The translations under genes were made by a program, and so were the position numbers. Source: Syngnathus acus (lineage: Eukaryota; Chordata; Actinopteri; Syngnathiformes; Syngnathidae). From it: a stretch of DNA of 64,000 nt. The DNA lies in NCBI RefSeq assembly GCF_901709675.1, contig NC_051088.1, positions 3,605,164-3,669,163 of the forward strand. The letters run 5' to 3'. Shown piece by piece: positions 14,401 through 25,030 of this stretch (within the stretch, counting starts at the first letter, position 1; each line of letters starts with the position of its first letter). The notes beneath the pieces were generated by a model that saw nothing but the letters and a program-made list of their open reading frames with translations, ran no database searches and was not told the DNA's origin.

Positions 14401-17400
14401 AGGATATCCACTAAAGAAAAGGTTTCACAATTCAGAAAGATTTCGAATCCTGATCATCAACATCACACACACAACTGCAGTGAATATGACGACTAGAATG
14501 AATCTCACCAGAGTATGTGTAAGGCTGCTTCTCGCAGGCCAACATTGTCTGAATTGACAGAGTCAAAAAGGAACTTGAGCACCTCTGGCCACTGGTTGTT
14601 CCCATCATCATCTAGAGTTCAAAATAAGAAATATTATATAAACCCTGTGATGGAAAGTTAACTCCTAATATGACATTGGAACCGATTCAAATATTACCAA
14701 TGAGGTTGCGGGTGAGCTCTGCCGCGATGTCGCAGACCTTCCTGCGGATGTTTGGTGAAGTCTCCTGTTGGATGCTGGTCAGAAGTTCAGTTTTGATGGC
14801 TGTCTGCATGTCAACTGTGAGGCCGGGGTAAATCTCTTCAAAGGAGGATGACAGCAGCCGTCGCAGAAGCACCGCTGCCATCTGTCTGACCTGGTGGGTG
14901 GAGAACAAAAATACTATTCAACGACCCCCCATTTTTTGCCATAAACAACCATTTTGCAATCTGGGCGGCATCCTCCCCAGGAGGAGCGTTTCTCAGCCTT
15001 TTCCCATTTCAAAAACTAAAAATATCAGCTTGGAGGTAACGAGAAGGCGTCCTAGCGCAAGGACCAAACAGCCGGTAGACTCACACACATGCCCCAATAC
15101 CAAAGCTATGACTCATAGCAAGCGGTTGTCATAGCCAAAATGAGAGGACTACATTTGTCAGCGAAATATTTAACATGTGCATGTTGGCTTCTTTGAAGTG
15201 TACAGATGCGCACGCACCTCCTCTGCAGCAGATGGATCTCTGATGGCCTGAAGAAGGAACGTGATCTTTGTTTGACCGGGGATAGTGTCATAGGTCTCCT
15301 GGAAATACAGAATAGACAGCGGTTAGAGGCTGGATTTTCAATACACGAGTCAAGTGACAATTCTGATTTTTTATTTTGTCCTTCAGCGGCACATTTGCGA
15401 TCGGCACCATGGCAGTGTAACGACAACAAATCAATTCAGATTGGAAATCTTCACAATGAGAATAAGCATCTTGGTTTGTGACCTATAACCTGTACAACTC
15501 AATTGCGAAACAAGATTTTTTTTAAATGGGATTAAAAAAAAAAAAAAAAAAAAGATAAATACAATAACCTGGTGGCAAAAATATGGATACCCTCAAAGTA
15601 TTACTTTGTCACTGCAACTTCAGCCTACTTTAGAGGACTCAATCTTTTGGGTTTCGGGACGTCACAATGTAAAATAGCAATACTTGACAACTACTCTTTG
15701 CAAAAACACTGTCAGATTGTGAGGGGAGTCTCCTGTGAACAGACATCTTCAGATCTCCTGAAGACGTTTGATCCGATTCCCTTCTGGACATAAAACTCTA
15801 TGGCATAACAAACTGCATTTTGTATTTGCAGTACCCACAGTATGGTAGGTCGCAGTAGCTACAAAGCAAGGACATGGCAAGATTGTTGTATTTGGCACCA
15901 GTGACTGCTAAGCAATTGAACAGACGGTAGGCTGAGACTTTTCCCCCTAGTTTGGACGTGAAGTAGAACACAGCTCAAATGAATTTGTCACCAAGGAGGA
16001 GATGTATATTTGGATGTAAACTCAAATAATAAACTTGCATGTTTCAGTCACCGATCACAATTTCTCTGGCTTGTTAGACTTGTTAAACTTAAGGCTGACC
16101 TGTCAATCCCCATTTTTTTAATAATGAAACGCATACCTTTAATGTTCCAATCTTGTTTTATTGTAAAGCACCAAACAATACCAATGAAACAACACAAACT
16201 GTTGTTTTAACTGCAGGGAGTTGTAGTCCTCTACAAAAATTAAGTCTATTAGTAATGACCAGTGTTGGGACAAAGGGGGTTAGAAGTAACGATGTTACCA
16301 AGACCACTATAGTTTTTCAGTCATGGATGATCTACTCAATTACTATCTTAATTGTTTTAACACCGTTTGTTTTAACACTGAAATGTGGCTTTGTGACTTT
16401 GAGTGAGGAAGTTGGCATATCTGGTATGTTTTTCAGCATTGGACTGTAAGAAGACAACACTGTTTACATTACCATATAGCAAATTGTCGGCCACTCCATG
16501 CTGTAACTCCCCCTCCCCCTCATCAGAGGAGTTCTACCGTACAAAAAAATGGAAAAGTGCACGCCCGGCTGATGTGAACAATTGTCTGGAAGGTGTGTGA
16601 GAATTCATTATATATTTTACACTTCTATTCAATAAATATTACATTAAATTAAATACTGGTCTATGTTGTTCGACTTTATGCAACTGTATTGACATGCTTA
16701 AAAATCTGAATTCTTTTACATAATTGAAAGTTTTTACTTACTCTGCCTAGTAACTAGTTACATTTATGAAGGAGTAACAACTTAATTACTTTTTTTGGAA
16801 CGGTAACTAGTCACTAATTACATTTCGGAAGCAATTTGCCCAACACTGGCGATGACTAATAAATCATAGCATAATAGGACAGAGGATTTCAGACCTCTGC
16901 AAAGGAAGACAAGATTAGTGGACAAAAGTGGTTTTATTTTAAGGGTTTTATCCCAAGCAGTGTTACATTTGCACCAACATCTATTTTGCAATTATGGCAA
17001 AAAAGTTTGTGACAAATGTAGCTAGCTGGGCTTGGGTGTTTTTCTTTGTAAGATAAGGCTTCAGTCTTGTGACAAGTGAGTTTGTGAATGATGATTCAAG
17101 AAGCGGTGGGAGCTGACTGTAACGATAGCTTGATGTATTCGAAAGAAATGTCAGGCTTTCAAGAAAAAAAAAAAGTTTGTAAAATGACCACAATGTCCCC
17201 CAATAAATGTGTCACTAAACATTTGAAGTCGTATATAGGAGGTAATAGCCAGCCATTTCTATCCCAGCTGTCATCGGGCAGTAGGCGGGGGACACCCTGA
17301 ACTGGTTGCCAGCCAATCGCAGGGCACACAGAGACGAACAACCATTTGCACTCGTACTCACACCTACGGGAAATTTGGAGTGGTCAATTGGCCTGCATGT

Positions 17401-20400
17401 CTTTGGAATGTGGGAGGAAACCAGAGTACCCAGAGAAAACCCACATGGGCACGTGGAGAACATGCAAACTCCACACAGGGAGGGCCAGAGGTGGAAATGA
17501 ACCCGCACCCTCTGAACTGTGAGGCGAACGTGCTAACCAGTGCGTCACCGTACCACCCGTAGAGGTCATATGTTGACAATACTTTGATGCTAGTAACCTC
17601 ACAATCATCTTTCCACAAAATGCTGAGCAGCAGTTTTGATTTGCAGTGGCAGGACAAATTTACCATGCTCAAATATACTATGGAAGGAATGCTCTGTGAA
17701 AATATGTCAGATGCATTGTGCTAACCATGAGCCTTCCAGACGTAATCATTCAGATACACAAGACAGACTGCAGATGTGAAGAGGCCATTTTTGGCACTCA
17801 AAATTTTAATTTATGATAAGCTGTTCAGAAATTGGATGGCTGGATGAAAAAAAAATGTATTTACTATCATGTCTCAGAATATGAGTCTTAATAAATACAT
17901 AGATTTTTTTTCCTCAAAGCTGACAAAACTCCTTAGTACAGCTGCACAACATTGGAAACACGTGTGACATGGGTGTTGAGAATAGAGATGCACCGATCCG
18001 ATATCTGGATCGGATATCGGCCCCGATATCTGGATCGGATATCGGCCCCGATATCAACAAAATTGATGGATCGGGTATCGGAAAATGCAGCCGATCTGTG
18101 AGCCGATCCTTTCCTTAATCTATTGGGACGCGGGCTACGTCATACGTCAGCAGCACGTGTGCCGCGGGACGCGGGCTACGTCATATGTCAGCAGCACGTG
18201 TGCCGCATGCCACGAGAGTTTTCTAAACAAACGCAAACATGGAGCGAACGAAAGAGTCAGCTGTGTGGAGGTACTTTAAACTGAACACGCCAACTAGCTC
18301 GACGGCAGTTTGTAATGTCTGCAAAGCTAATGTTGCCAGGGGTGGTGGTAGTACTGCCAGTTATAGTACTAGTACTAAGCGGAGCTTGTTTTCAGGGAGC
18401 ACTTCTCATTGCTGCTTAAATGAGCATTTAGAGCATCAACAGGTCATGAGTGATGTGGAACAGCACCTAATGTTTACATGTTTACTATTTATTTTAATAT
18501 TTGGTTACTGTGTGCTTGATCACCCTTTCTATATTTGCCCAGTGCAGTTTCAGCTGCAACATTTGTATTTTTTTTTTTTTAAGAAGTTTGTATCCTAATT
18601 TACTTGAATTTAAATGCTAATACACTTTATTGCTGCTGTTGCACAATTTTTGTTGCAAATAAATAGTTCATTGCATTAATCTGCTTTATCTTGTTACATT
18701 TTGTCTTAGGAATGAACTGTGTAGTCATGCCTGATGCCATTGCCTTTAGTCTTTTCTGTTCCACATGTAGAGGTATGTAGCTTGTTAAGTCAACCATAAT
18801 ATCGGATCGGTATCGGGTATCGACCGATACGCAAAGCCACGGCATCGGTATCGTATCGAAACTGAAAAAGTCGGATCGGTGCATCTCTAGTTGAGAATTG
18901 GGATTTAAGGTTGCACCCGATTAATAAATTCATACTATTGCATATGGATTTATTGCATATATTTGCGATACGCATATTGCATGTGTCATTATCTCAATGA
19001 ATATTTGTCTTCACGAAATATTGCGCAGCAGTGCCCCTTAACCTCAAAGCGAGTCACTTGGACAACTGCTGCAATATAGTGATTCTAAGGCTAGACCAGG
19101 AGGCACTGGACTAAAAGGCCCACATGAGAATCTCTTATGGAAGGTAAAATGTGGAGTTTGAAACAATGACCTGAAATATGTTCAACTACAGTTATAACTT
19201 GACAAACAATACACTTATGTTATTTGTTTAACACCAGCGCTCCTATATTTCTATTTTATATTTTAGTAATATAAAGAATAATATATTCAATCACAATTAT
19301 TGGGGGCGGGGCAGAGGGGTCAAAATCTTTCTGCCTTACCCAAAATTGTGGAAGCTGCATCAAAATTACAATGAAACATAATGACTTCAATGTATGACCC
19401 AGCCTCTGTGAATGTCCGATAAAATAATCATCAGGGGACTCTAACATGGGTAGCCCTCCCGAAATAAACTGATTGTACGTACATTGAACGGGTCAGAGAC
19501 TGATGTCTGGTTGACATGATACGCCCAGCTAATATGTTCAACTTAAGTACAATTGATGACAAGTTGCAATCGTTCGCACGGAGGTAGAGAGTTCGCGCTT
19601 TAAATACGTCAGATTGCGGACGACTGATGGTTAAAAAGGCCCAAATATCTTTTAGAAACTGTTGTGTACTGCAGAGGTCCAGGACAATCCTCGTAATAGC
19701 AAAGCTTTGGCGCGACAAGCGGGTCGTCATTGTGCACTAAGACGACAGCTCGACTCAAACAAGTCAGTCGAGAATCGAGATAATATCATAAAAGATGGCA
19801 GGTGGACGATTAGAGTTTGAGGACAGTCCCAATTGTGTCATAACAGAGTGTCTCTTAGTTACATTAAGCAAGAAAAGTACAATGTTATTCAGCAGTTGCG
19901 CGCGCACATTAGCGCACCCTAAATCAGGGCCGTTCATTTATGTTGCTTGTGACACAGCGCGACCCTTGCTTCCGCATCAATATTTTGACAATACAACAAA
20001 TGACTAACACTCGCTAATCGGTGCTAATTTCCAATCCCTGCTACGTTAGCCACCGGGAAGTAGCTTGCGTTATGTAGCTCCATGCTACTTCCTGAACACT
20101 AGGGTTAGCTCGACGCCTAGCTATCGCACCAGCTGACGATTTGATATGCCACCAATACCAATACCACCGGGACATTTTACACTCAATATACGCGACTGGC
20201 AACGACGCAAACCGCGTGTGGGTGCGTGCAACACTGCGAATGTCACGAAGATGATTCCTGTTTCCGAGTTCACTCGTGCCCAACAAAACTACGCACTACG
20301 GTTCGACAGGTTAGCATTGTAGCGTTAGCTGACCACTAACCAATGCTGGATCACATTGCACGTGGGCTACCGAACTTGACGCGCGGCTACACATAGCACT

Positions 20401-20571
20401 AGCAGGGCGGTTAGCTTCGGCTACAGTAGACGCGCCACTTTGCTACACCTTCCTTTGACAGGCGTGAAACTAATGGAACCTTTGAATCCTTACCTCTGAT
20501 TGTTTCCTGACATTGTTGTCAGGGCTCATCAGGTTACCCAGCAGGAGGTAGAATTGCTGCTGTTCCGCCAT
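5403..20571 (-). CDS. ipo5: Importin-5 (karyopherin beta-3), complete
   Basis: Importin-5 is a Ran-dependent nuclear import receptor built of HEAT repeats; known cargoes include ribosomal proteins and histones. Minus-strand exons, 5' to 3': 20571-20494, 15298-15218, 14890-14698, 14611-14509, 14358-14262, 14177-14073, 13069-12947, 11502-11382, 11271-11181, 11102-10996, 10893-10769, 10693-10604, 10531-10358, 10268-10050, 9976-9893, 9810-9678, 9606-9485, 9214-9118, 8985-8813, 7477-7366, 7285-7230, 7163-7041, 6964-6745, 6031-5803, 5708-5567, 5489-5403. They total 3285 nt, or 1094 residues plus stop, against about 1097 for the mammalian protein. Start [15 protein letters not shown] and end IQDLLNAA match the family. 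The acidic loop [20 protein letters not shown] lies in exon 9. Every junction keeps phase; all introns are GT-AG except one AT-AC. I see no frameshift or lost residue. The paralogue RANBP6 is intronless, which favours IPO5. Confidence 0.97.
7546..7579. repeat. Perfect 15-bp hairpin in an ipo5 intron
   Basis: AATAATCTTATTGTT and its exact complement are separated by four bases (TTCC). The surrounding intron (7478-8812) also contains degenerate inverted ends near 7528 and 8430 (GGCTCAACGATT and its approximate complement) that could mark an old hAT-like insertion. No other gene is seen in this 1.3-kb intron. Confidence 0.55.
8986..9117 (-). other. ipo5: AT-AC (U12-type) intron of ipo5
   Basis: The exon reading [13 protein letters not shown] can only be closed if the intron begins ATATCCTT (9117-9110) and ends in TCAC (8989-8986). 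A branch-site match TTCCTTAAC lies at 9002-8994, about ten bases from the 3' end. These are the three hallmarks of introns removed by the minor (U11/U12) spliceosome. No GT or AG at either border would keep the conserved peptide. The intron is 132 bp and splits a glycine codon after its first base. Confidence 0.93.
11503..12946 (-). other. ipo5: ipo5 intron made almost entirely of a hAT insertion
   Basis: The intron between the exons ending at 12947 and starting at 11502 is 1444 bp long, of which about 1364 bp is the hAT element at 11538-12901. Only about 45 bp on the donor side and 35 bp on the acceptor side remain outside it. Confidence 0.8.
11538..12901. mobile_element. hAT transposon remnant with a broken BED finger
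   Basis: The ends are inverted and imperfect: the left starts TAGTATCCGGTCAACCGATA and the right, read inward, TAGGGGTCGACTGATAT, followed by GGC(C)GATA-type motifs. Around 12570-12730 (+) a BED-type zinc finger of a hAT transposase is legible: [11 protein letters not shown], a TAG stop, then AKCSLCNG and, further on, [10 protein letters not shown]. The rest of the transposase is missing. No clear 8-bp target duplication remains. Confidence 0.75.
13070..14072 (-). other. ipo5: ipo5 intron without recognised content
   Basis: A 1-kb intron with no exon and no repeat I can name. Open frames at 13558-13859 on both strands resemble no family known to me. Confidence 0.4.
17225..17565 (-). mobile_element. 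tRNA-headed SINE, minus orientation
   Basis: Reads on the minus strand as the family described at 33279-33642: a head with TTAGCACGTTCGCCTCACAG, a middle with the GGAGTTTGCATGTTCTCC motif, then GTGTGCCCTGCGATTGGCTG and the 3' segment TGACAGCTGGGATAG. The 3' tail is lost or diverged. Confidence 0.8.
17983..18889 (+). mobile_element. Non-autonomous hAT element with perfect 8-bp target duplication
   Basis: A 907-bp element with terminal inverted repeats TAGAGATGCACCGATCCGAT (left) and its near complement at the right end, flanked on both sides by GTTGAGAA (17975-17982 and 18890-18897), the 8-bp duplication typical of hAT. Subterminal regions are packed with GATCGG/ATCGGTATCGG motifs. A 5' transposase fragment remains from ATG 18239: the BED-finger start [17 protein letters not shown], but without the paired histidines or a catalytic domain. 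Confidence 0.9.
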
Positions 20572-20765
20572 TGCAGAGATCCAGAAAGACCAGCCGGGTG
20601 GAGACGCGGCGACTTGAGGCCGGCAGTCCCAGCTTCTGTGGCACGACGGCGTTAGCCTCCTATTGGTTTATTTTGGTAAATGTTCTTAAAAGCCATTGGT
20701 CATTGGATGACCCCATAGACGCGCGCCATTGGCTCAAAAGATTTCTGTTCGTCTATTGGACGGAC
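20572..20765 (-). promoter_or_regulatory. ipo5: ipo5 promoter region with five CCAAT boxes
   Basis: Just upstream of the ipo5 start codon (minus strand) five CCAAT pentamers occur within about 100 bp, seen as ATTGG on the plus strand at 20662, 20695, 20702, 20728 and 20755, together with GCGCG steps near 20721. No TATA box is evident. Repeated CCAAT boxes in one orientation are typical of NF-Y-driven housekeeping promoters; the transcription start itself cannot be placed. Confidence 0.55.
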
Positions 20766-21284
20766 TGGCCGTCGAAAAGTGAGTGTCTCCAATAAATGTA
20801 TCAAATCGCGGGAAAACGCTCATTAGAATATGAATAAGAAAACCAAAAAAGCGCTACTTGTGTGCGTGTAGGTTTCACAAAAACAGACAGACAAACAAAC
20901 AAACAAATCATCAATGAACACATCAGTGTGTGTATGTAACATAGTGAACAAAAGTCGTAACTAAGAAATCCCCACGCAGTACCTTTGATTCAGTACGTAT
21001 TTTTAAATGGTATTTTGACTAGTATTATTGGAGTATAATAGAAAATTGGGGTGAAACAAGAATTTAATAACAATGAAATGTTATTAAACATTTTCCATCT
21101 TTCAAGAGAGGAAAGCATTTAAACGCAAAATATATTTTTCAAACTATGATATTCCAGCAACATAAAACGTGCATGGTGACAATCACAAATTATTCTATGA
21201 CTTTTTCTTATTAAACAGTCCCGATAAGTCTTGCCACTTATCAATTTTCTAGAAATAACATTAACCTGACTTTGTTAAAATGAC
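20766..21284. other. Intergenic DNA upstream of ipo5
   Basis: AT-rich DNA with a short (ACAA)n patch near 20884-20907. No gene or element recognised. Confidence 0.4.
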
Positions 21285-21535
21285 CCTGGTTAGCACGTCC
21301 GCCTCACAGTTCAGAGGTGTAGGGTTTGAATCCAACTCTGGCTTTGGAGTTTGCTTGTTCTCCCCATGCCTGTGTGGGTTTTCACCAGGTACTCCTATAT
21401 CCTCCCACATTCCAAAAGTTGAACGGGCACTCTAAATTGTGTTTGTCTAACCCTGCGATTGGCTGGCGACCAGTACAGGGTTACTCCCCCTACCCTCGTG
21501 AGGATAAGCGGTTCGGATGATGTAAGGATGACTTA
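21285..21535 (+). mobile_element. tRNA-headed SINE copy
   Basis: Plus-strand copy of the family at 33279-33642. It begins near GGTTAGCACGTCCGCCTCAC and ends near GAGGATAAGCGGTTCGGATG. The middle is shortened and the terminal (GGAT) run is missing. Confidence 0.75.
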
Positions 21536-21829
21536 ATTAATCCATTGGTTTTAGAAATGGCTCATGTGAAAATAATGTTTAATGCACTAAAATAAATTTG
21601 CTTTATTGTAGAAATATTGATCATTTAATGAACATAGAACGGTCAACAAACGTATTGTCACCTACAGACAGTAATGTGAAAACTGAACAAATGTACTAAA
21701 TACAAAAATATGTCGCATAACATCAGCAAATTAAGGTGCTTCTTGTGTGACTTTCGTGAGCTTGAGGACGGAATCCATTTGCTTCAGCAATAATTCTCCC
21801 AATTTATTGATTAAGTAATCAAGAATAGC

Positions 21830-22150
21830 AAAGCAAATCATTTTACAAGGCTCCCAGGGTTCATCAAGATTGTTTAGGTCGTCTGTCTGGTGACTGGGCC
21901 GGCCAGTCCTTGAGCTGATCTTTTTCGTGTTAAGGAACTTTTATGTAGAGATGAATGAATGTAATGGAGCACCATCCTGCTGCAAAATTTGATGCCTTAC
22001 TTCTTGATATTTTAGGTTACTGATATTGCCTTCCGCCCTGCAAATCTCTCGTACGCCTGCGTACCAGATGTAACCCCGGACCATGATTTTCCCGCCACCA
22101 AACGTAACTGTTTCCTCTGTGAATCTTCTATCCATCCGGGTCTAAGGTGA
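21830..22150 (-). pseudogene. Tc1/mariner transposase remnant
   Basis: The minus-strand frame from 22135 reads ETVTFGGGKIMVRGYIWY, then GVREICRAEGNIS and ILQQDGAPLHS. These are the middle of a Tc1-type transposase, including the QQDGAPxH block that carries the second catalytic aspartate. Deletions join distant parts; the flanks (to about 21720 and 22530) may belong to the same decayed copy. Confidence 0.65.
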
Positions 22151-22524
22151 CAAAGATGCAGTGGAAAAGAGGCTGGCCTTGGATTTTCAAACCAACAAAT
22201 ATAGTCCTCCCAAGCAGTTGTCTTGCGTGGTCTGGCCTAGTCACAAACCTCTCCAATCTTTTCTAATCTTTTTCTTATTGTTTGTACTTGATACTGAAGT
22301 TGATGGTCTTAAGCCTCTTGATAATCAACACTTAGGTAACAGTGTCAATCTTTAGAGATGTTGTCAGAGGACAAGTTGCAGACAGTTGATATGAAGGTTT
22401 GGTGTGCTGGGGCTTTTTTGTACACACCCACAATTTGATCAAATATTGATGACAGGTGAGGCTGTAATCTAGGATTGTGTGCCTCTTTTGACAAGGCGAC
22501 AAAATTTGTCTTCACAAAACCCGG

Positions 22525-23080
22525 CTCATTCATTTGGATTAAAAAGCTGATCGGGATACAAATGCTTCATGTACACTCCCCAGTCGGAATATTCTGATCC
22601 AATTAAACCCAATCCGATCAAGATTTTCTGTCAAATGAGAGAGGGGTGCTTTGTGTCGATTGGTAATCCGATCAGCTAGTAGAAGCAGAGCCAGTGTAAA
22701 ACATAGCAGGTTTAAGATTTCTCCTCCTGGAGGATGCATTCCAGGGAAAATGGGAAAAATTCATTTAAAGTAAAAATGGACGGAGTGATGTTTTGTTGAC
22801 ACGGATGTTGTTTTTTTTGGGGTCGCACGCCACCATATGCGGGAATCAGACTCATGGTGCCTGCACACAAAACAGGCGGGTGTACCACTACACCATCAGC
22901 GACCCCAATGTTGACCTGGAAGTTGCTACGGCTTCTTCTTCTACTCTTACTATTTCCGGTATATTTCAATATGCGCATGCCAAAATTACTTTTTCTGACC
23001 AATCCTAATCCGAACAATAATTATAGAGTCCATGAAAACAGTGCATGCAATTATAATTTTAATCCGAATTTTGATTGGAT
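22525..23080. mobile_element. Possible MITE with GGATTAAA ends
   Basis: The left side (TGGATTAAAAAGCTGAT, then ..CATGTACACT) and the inverted right side (CGGATTAAAATTATAATT, then ..CATGGACTCT) share an end motif and spacing, suggesting a decayed inverted-repeat element. The match is loose and no target duplication is evident. Confidence 0.3.
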
Positions 23081-23423
23081 TGAAGAAGTGGGATTTATCA
23101 AGATGTGAACATTAGAAGGCTTTTCAGCAGTGTTTGTTTTAAACAACAACAACAAAACATTAGAAACATGTTGACAATACAATATTACGTAGTATTTTGT
23201 GATAGAAAATACATGATTTTTAGAGGAATATTGTAAATCACATAAAACACTGTACCTGCAATAAAAAAATTTTTTTACTACTTACTTTTATCGCTCTATG
23301 CTCTGGGTGATTTCTTGTTAAGTGACAATTTGTTCCACATGTAGTTGGACTGTGTTCTACACTCTTTTATCTATCCCTTTATATTTACCTTCATGTACAC
23401 GTATTTTATTTTTTTGTTTTATA

Positions 23424-25030
23424 CGGGACTGTCTCAGAAAATTTGAATATTGTGATAAAGTTCTTTATTTTCTGTAATGCAATTAAAAAAAAATAGTCAT
23501 GCATTCTGGATTCATTACAAATCAACTGAAATATTGCAAGCCTTTTATTATTTCAATATTGCTGATTATAGCGTACAGCTTAAGAAAACTCAAATATCCT
23601 ATCTCAAAATATTAGAATATTGCCTCAGACCAAGTAAAAAAAAAAGATTTATAACAGCAAAACAAAATCAAACATTTGAAAATGTCCATTAATGCACTCA
23701 GTACTTGGTTGGGAATCCTTTTGCACGGACTACTACAACCAATGCGGCGTAGCATGGAGGCAATCAGCCTGTGGCATTGCTGAGGTGTTATGGATGCCCA
23801 GGATGCTTCAATAGCGGCCTTTGGCTCATTTACATTGCTGGGGCTGGTGTCTTTCAGCTTCTTCTTCACAATACCCCACAAATTCTCTATGGGGTTCAGG
23901 TCAGGGGAATTGGGAGGCCACTCAAGGACAGTAATGTCATGGTCAGTACACCATTTACTGGCGGTTTTGGCACTGTGGGCAGGTGCCAGATCATGCTGGA
24001 AAATGAAATCATCATTTCCATAGAGCTTTTCAGCAGACGGAAGCATGTAGTGCTCTAAAATGTCTTGGTACACAGCTGCATTTACTCTGGACTTGATGAA
24101 ACACAGTGGACCAACACCAGCAGCTGACATGACTCCCCAAACCAGCGCTGACTGTGGGAACTTCACACTGGATTTCAAGCAACTTGGATTTTGCTTCTCT
24201 CCAGCCTTTCTCCAGACTCTGGCGCCTTGACTTCCAAGTGAAATACAAAACTTGCTTTCGTCTGAAAAGAGGACTTTGGACTACTCTGGAACTGTCCAGT
24301 GCTTCTTTTCCATAGCCCAAGTCAGACGCTTCTTCCGTGGTCTTGAGTTCAGAAATGGCTTGACCATGGGAATACGGCTATTGTAGCCCATTTCCCGGAC
24401 ATGTCTGTGAACAGTGGCTTTTGGTACCTGGACTCCAGCTTCAGTCCACTGTCTTTGAATCTCTCCCAAATTCTGGAAGTGACTCTCCTTCACAATGCTG
24501 TTAAGACTGCGGTCATCTCTCTTGGTTGTGCAGCGTTTCCTGCCACATTTCCCCCTTCCAACAGACTTTTTGTGGATGTGCTTTGAAACTGCACTCTGTG
24601 AACAGCTTGCTCTTTGAGAAATTTCTTTTTGTGTCTTACCCTCCTGATGGAGGGTGTCAATGATGGTCCTCTGGACAGCAGTCAGATCAGCAGTCTTCCC
24701 CATACTTGTGATTTAGTTTACTGAACCAAGCTGAGTGTGTTTCAAGGCTCAGGAAACCCTTGCAGGTTTTTCGAGTTAATTAGACGATTCAAGTGATTAG
24801 TTGAATACCCTACTAGTATACTTTTTCATGATATTCTAATATTTTGAGATAGGATATTTGAGTTTTCTTTAGCTGTATGCCATAATCAGCAATATTAAAA
24901 TAATAAAAGGCTTGCAATATTTCAGTTGATTTGTAATGAATCCAGAATGTACGACATTTTTGGTTTTTTAATTGCATTACTGAAAATAAAGAACTTTATC
25001 CCAATATTCTCATTTTCTGAGACAATCCTG
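23424..25030 (-). mobile_element. Near-intact Tc1-like transposon
   Basis: A 1607-bp element flanked by TA on both sides (23422-23423, 25031-25032), with terminal inverted repeats of about 200 bp (23424-23624 and 24828-25030) starting C(G/A)GGA(C/T)TGTCTCAGAAAAT. Size, TA duplication and a single internal minus-strand transposase frame fit the Tc1 family. Confidence 0.95.
23612..24703 (-). pseudogene. Tc1 transposase with one nonsense codon
   Basis: One continuous minus-strand frame runs from MGKTADLTAVQRTIIDTLHQ (24703) to a stop at 23612. It contains a helix-turn-helix N-terminus (KEISQRASCSQSAVSKHIHK), a second DNA-binding region with the basic stretch RPRKKR, and the catalytic DD(34)E signature seen as FSDESKF, FQHDLAPAH and DLNPIENLWG. 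The only break I find is a TAG at about 24283, between VPE and SKVLFSDE, where relatives have a tryptophan or another residue. No frameshift is needed. The copy therefore looks recently inactivated. I give no repaired version. Confidence 0.88.

Larger units (their letters stand above)
15299..20493 (-). other. ipo5: First intron of ipo5 (5.2 kb)
   Basis: No coding exon is visible between the initiator exon (20494) and exon two (15298). The intron holds a poly(A)/poly(T) stretch near 15536, a SINE copy (17225-17565), a hAT element (17983-18889), and otherwise AT-rich DNA (15560-17220, 18900-20490) in which I recognise nothing. Several restarts of short inverted AT-rich text near 16260-16850 may be another decayed element. 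Confidence 0.6.

Noticed and set aside
18239-18598. A cellular ZBED-like gene
   Set aside because: The BED-finger frame lies inside a hAT element with perfect ends and target duplication, and lacks the histidine pair and the rest of the protein.
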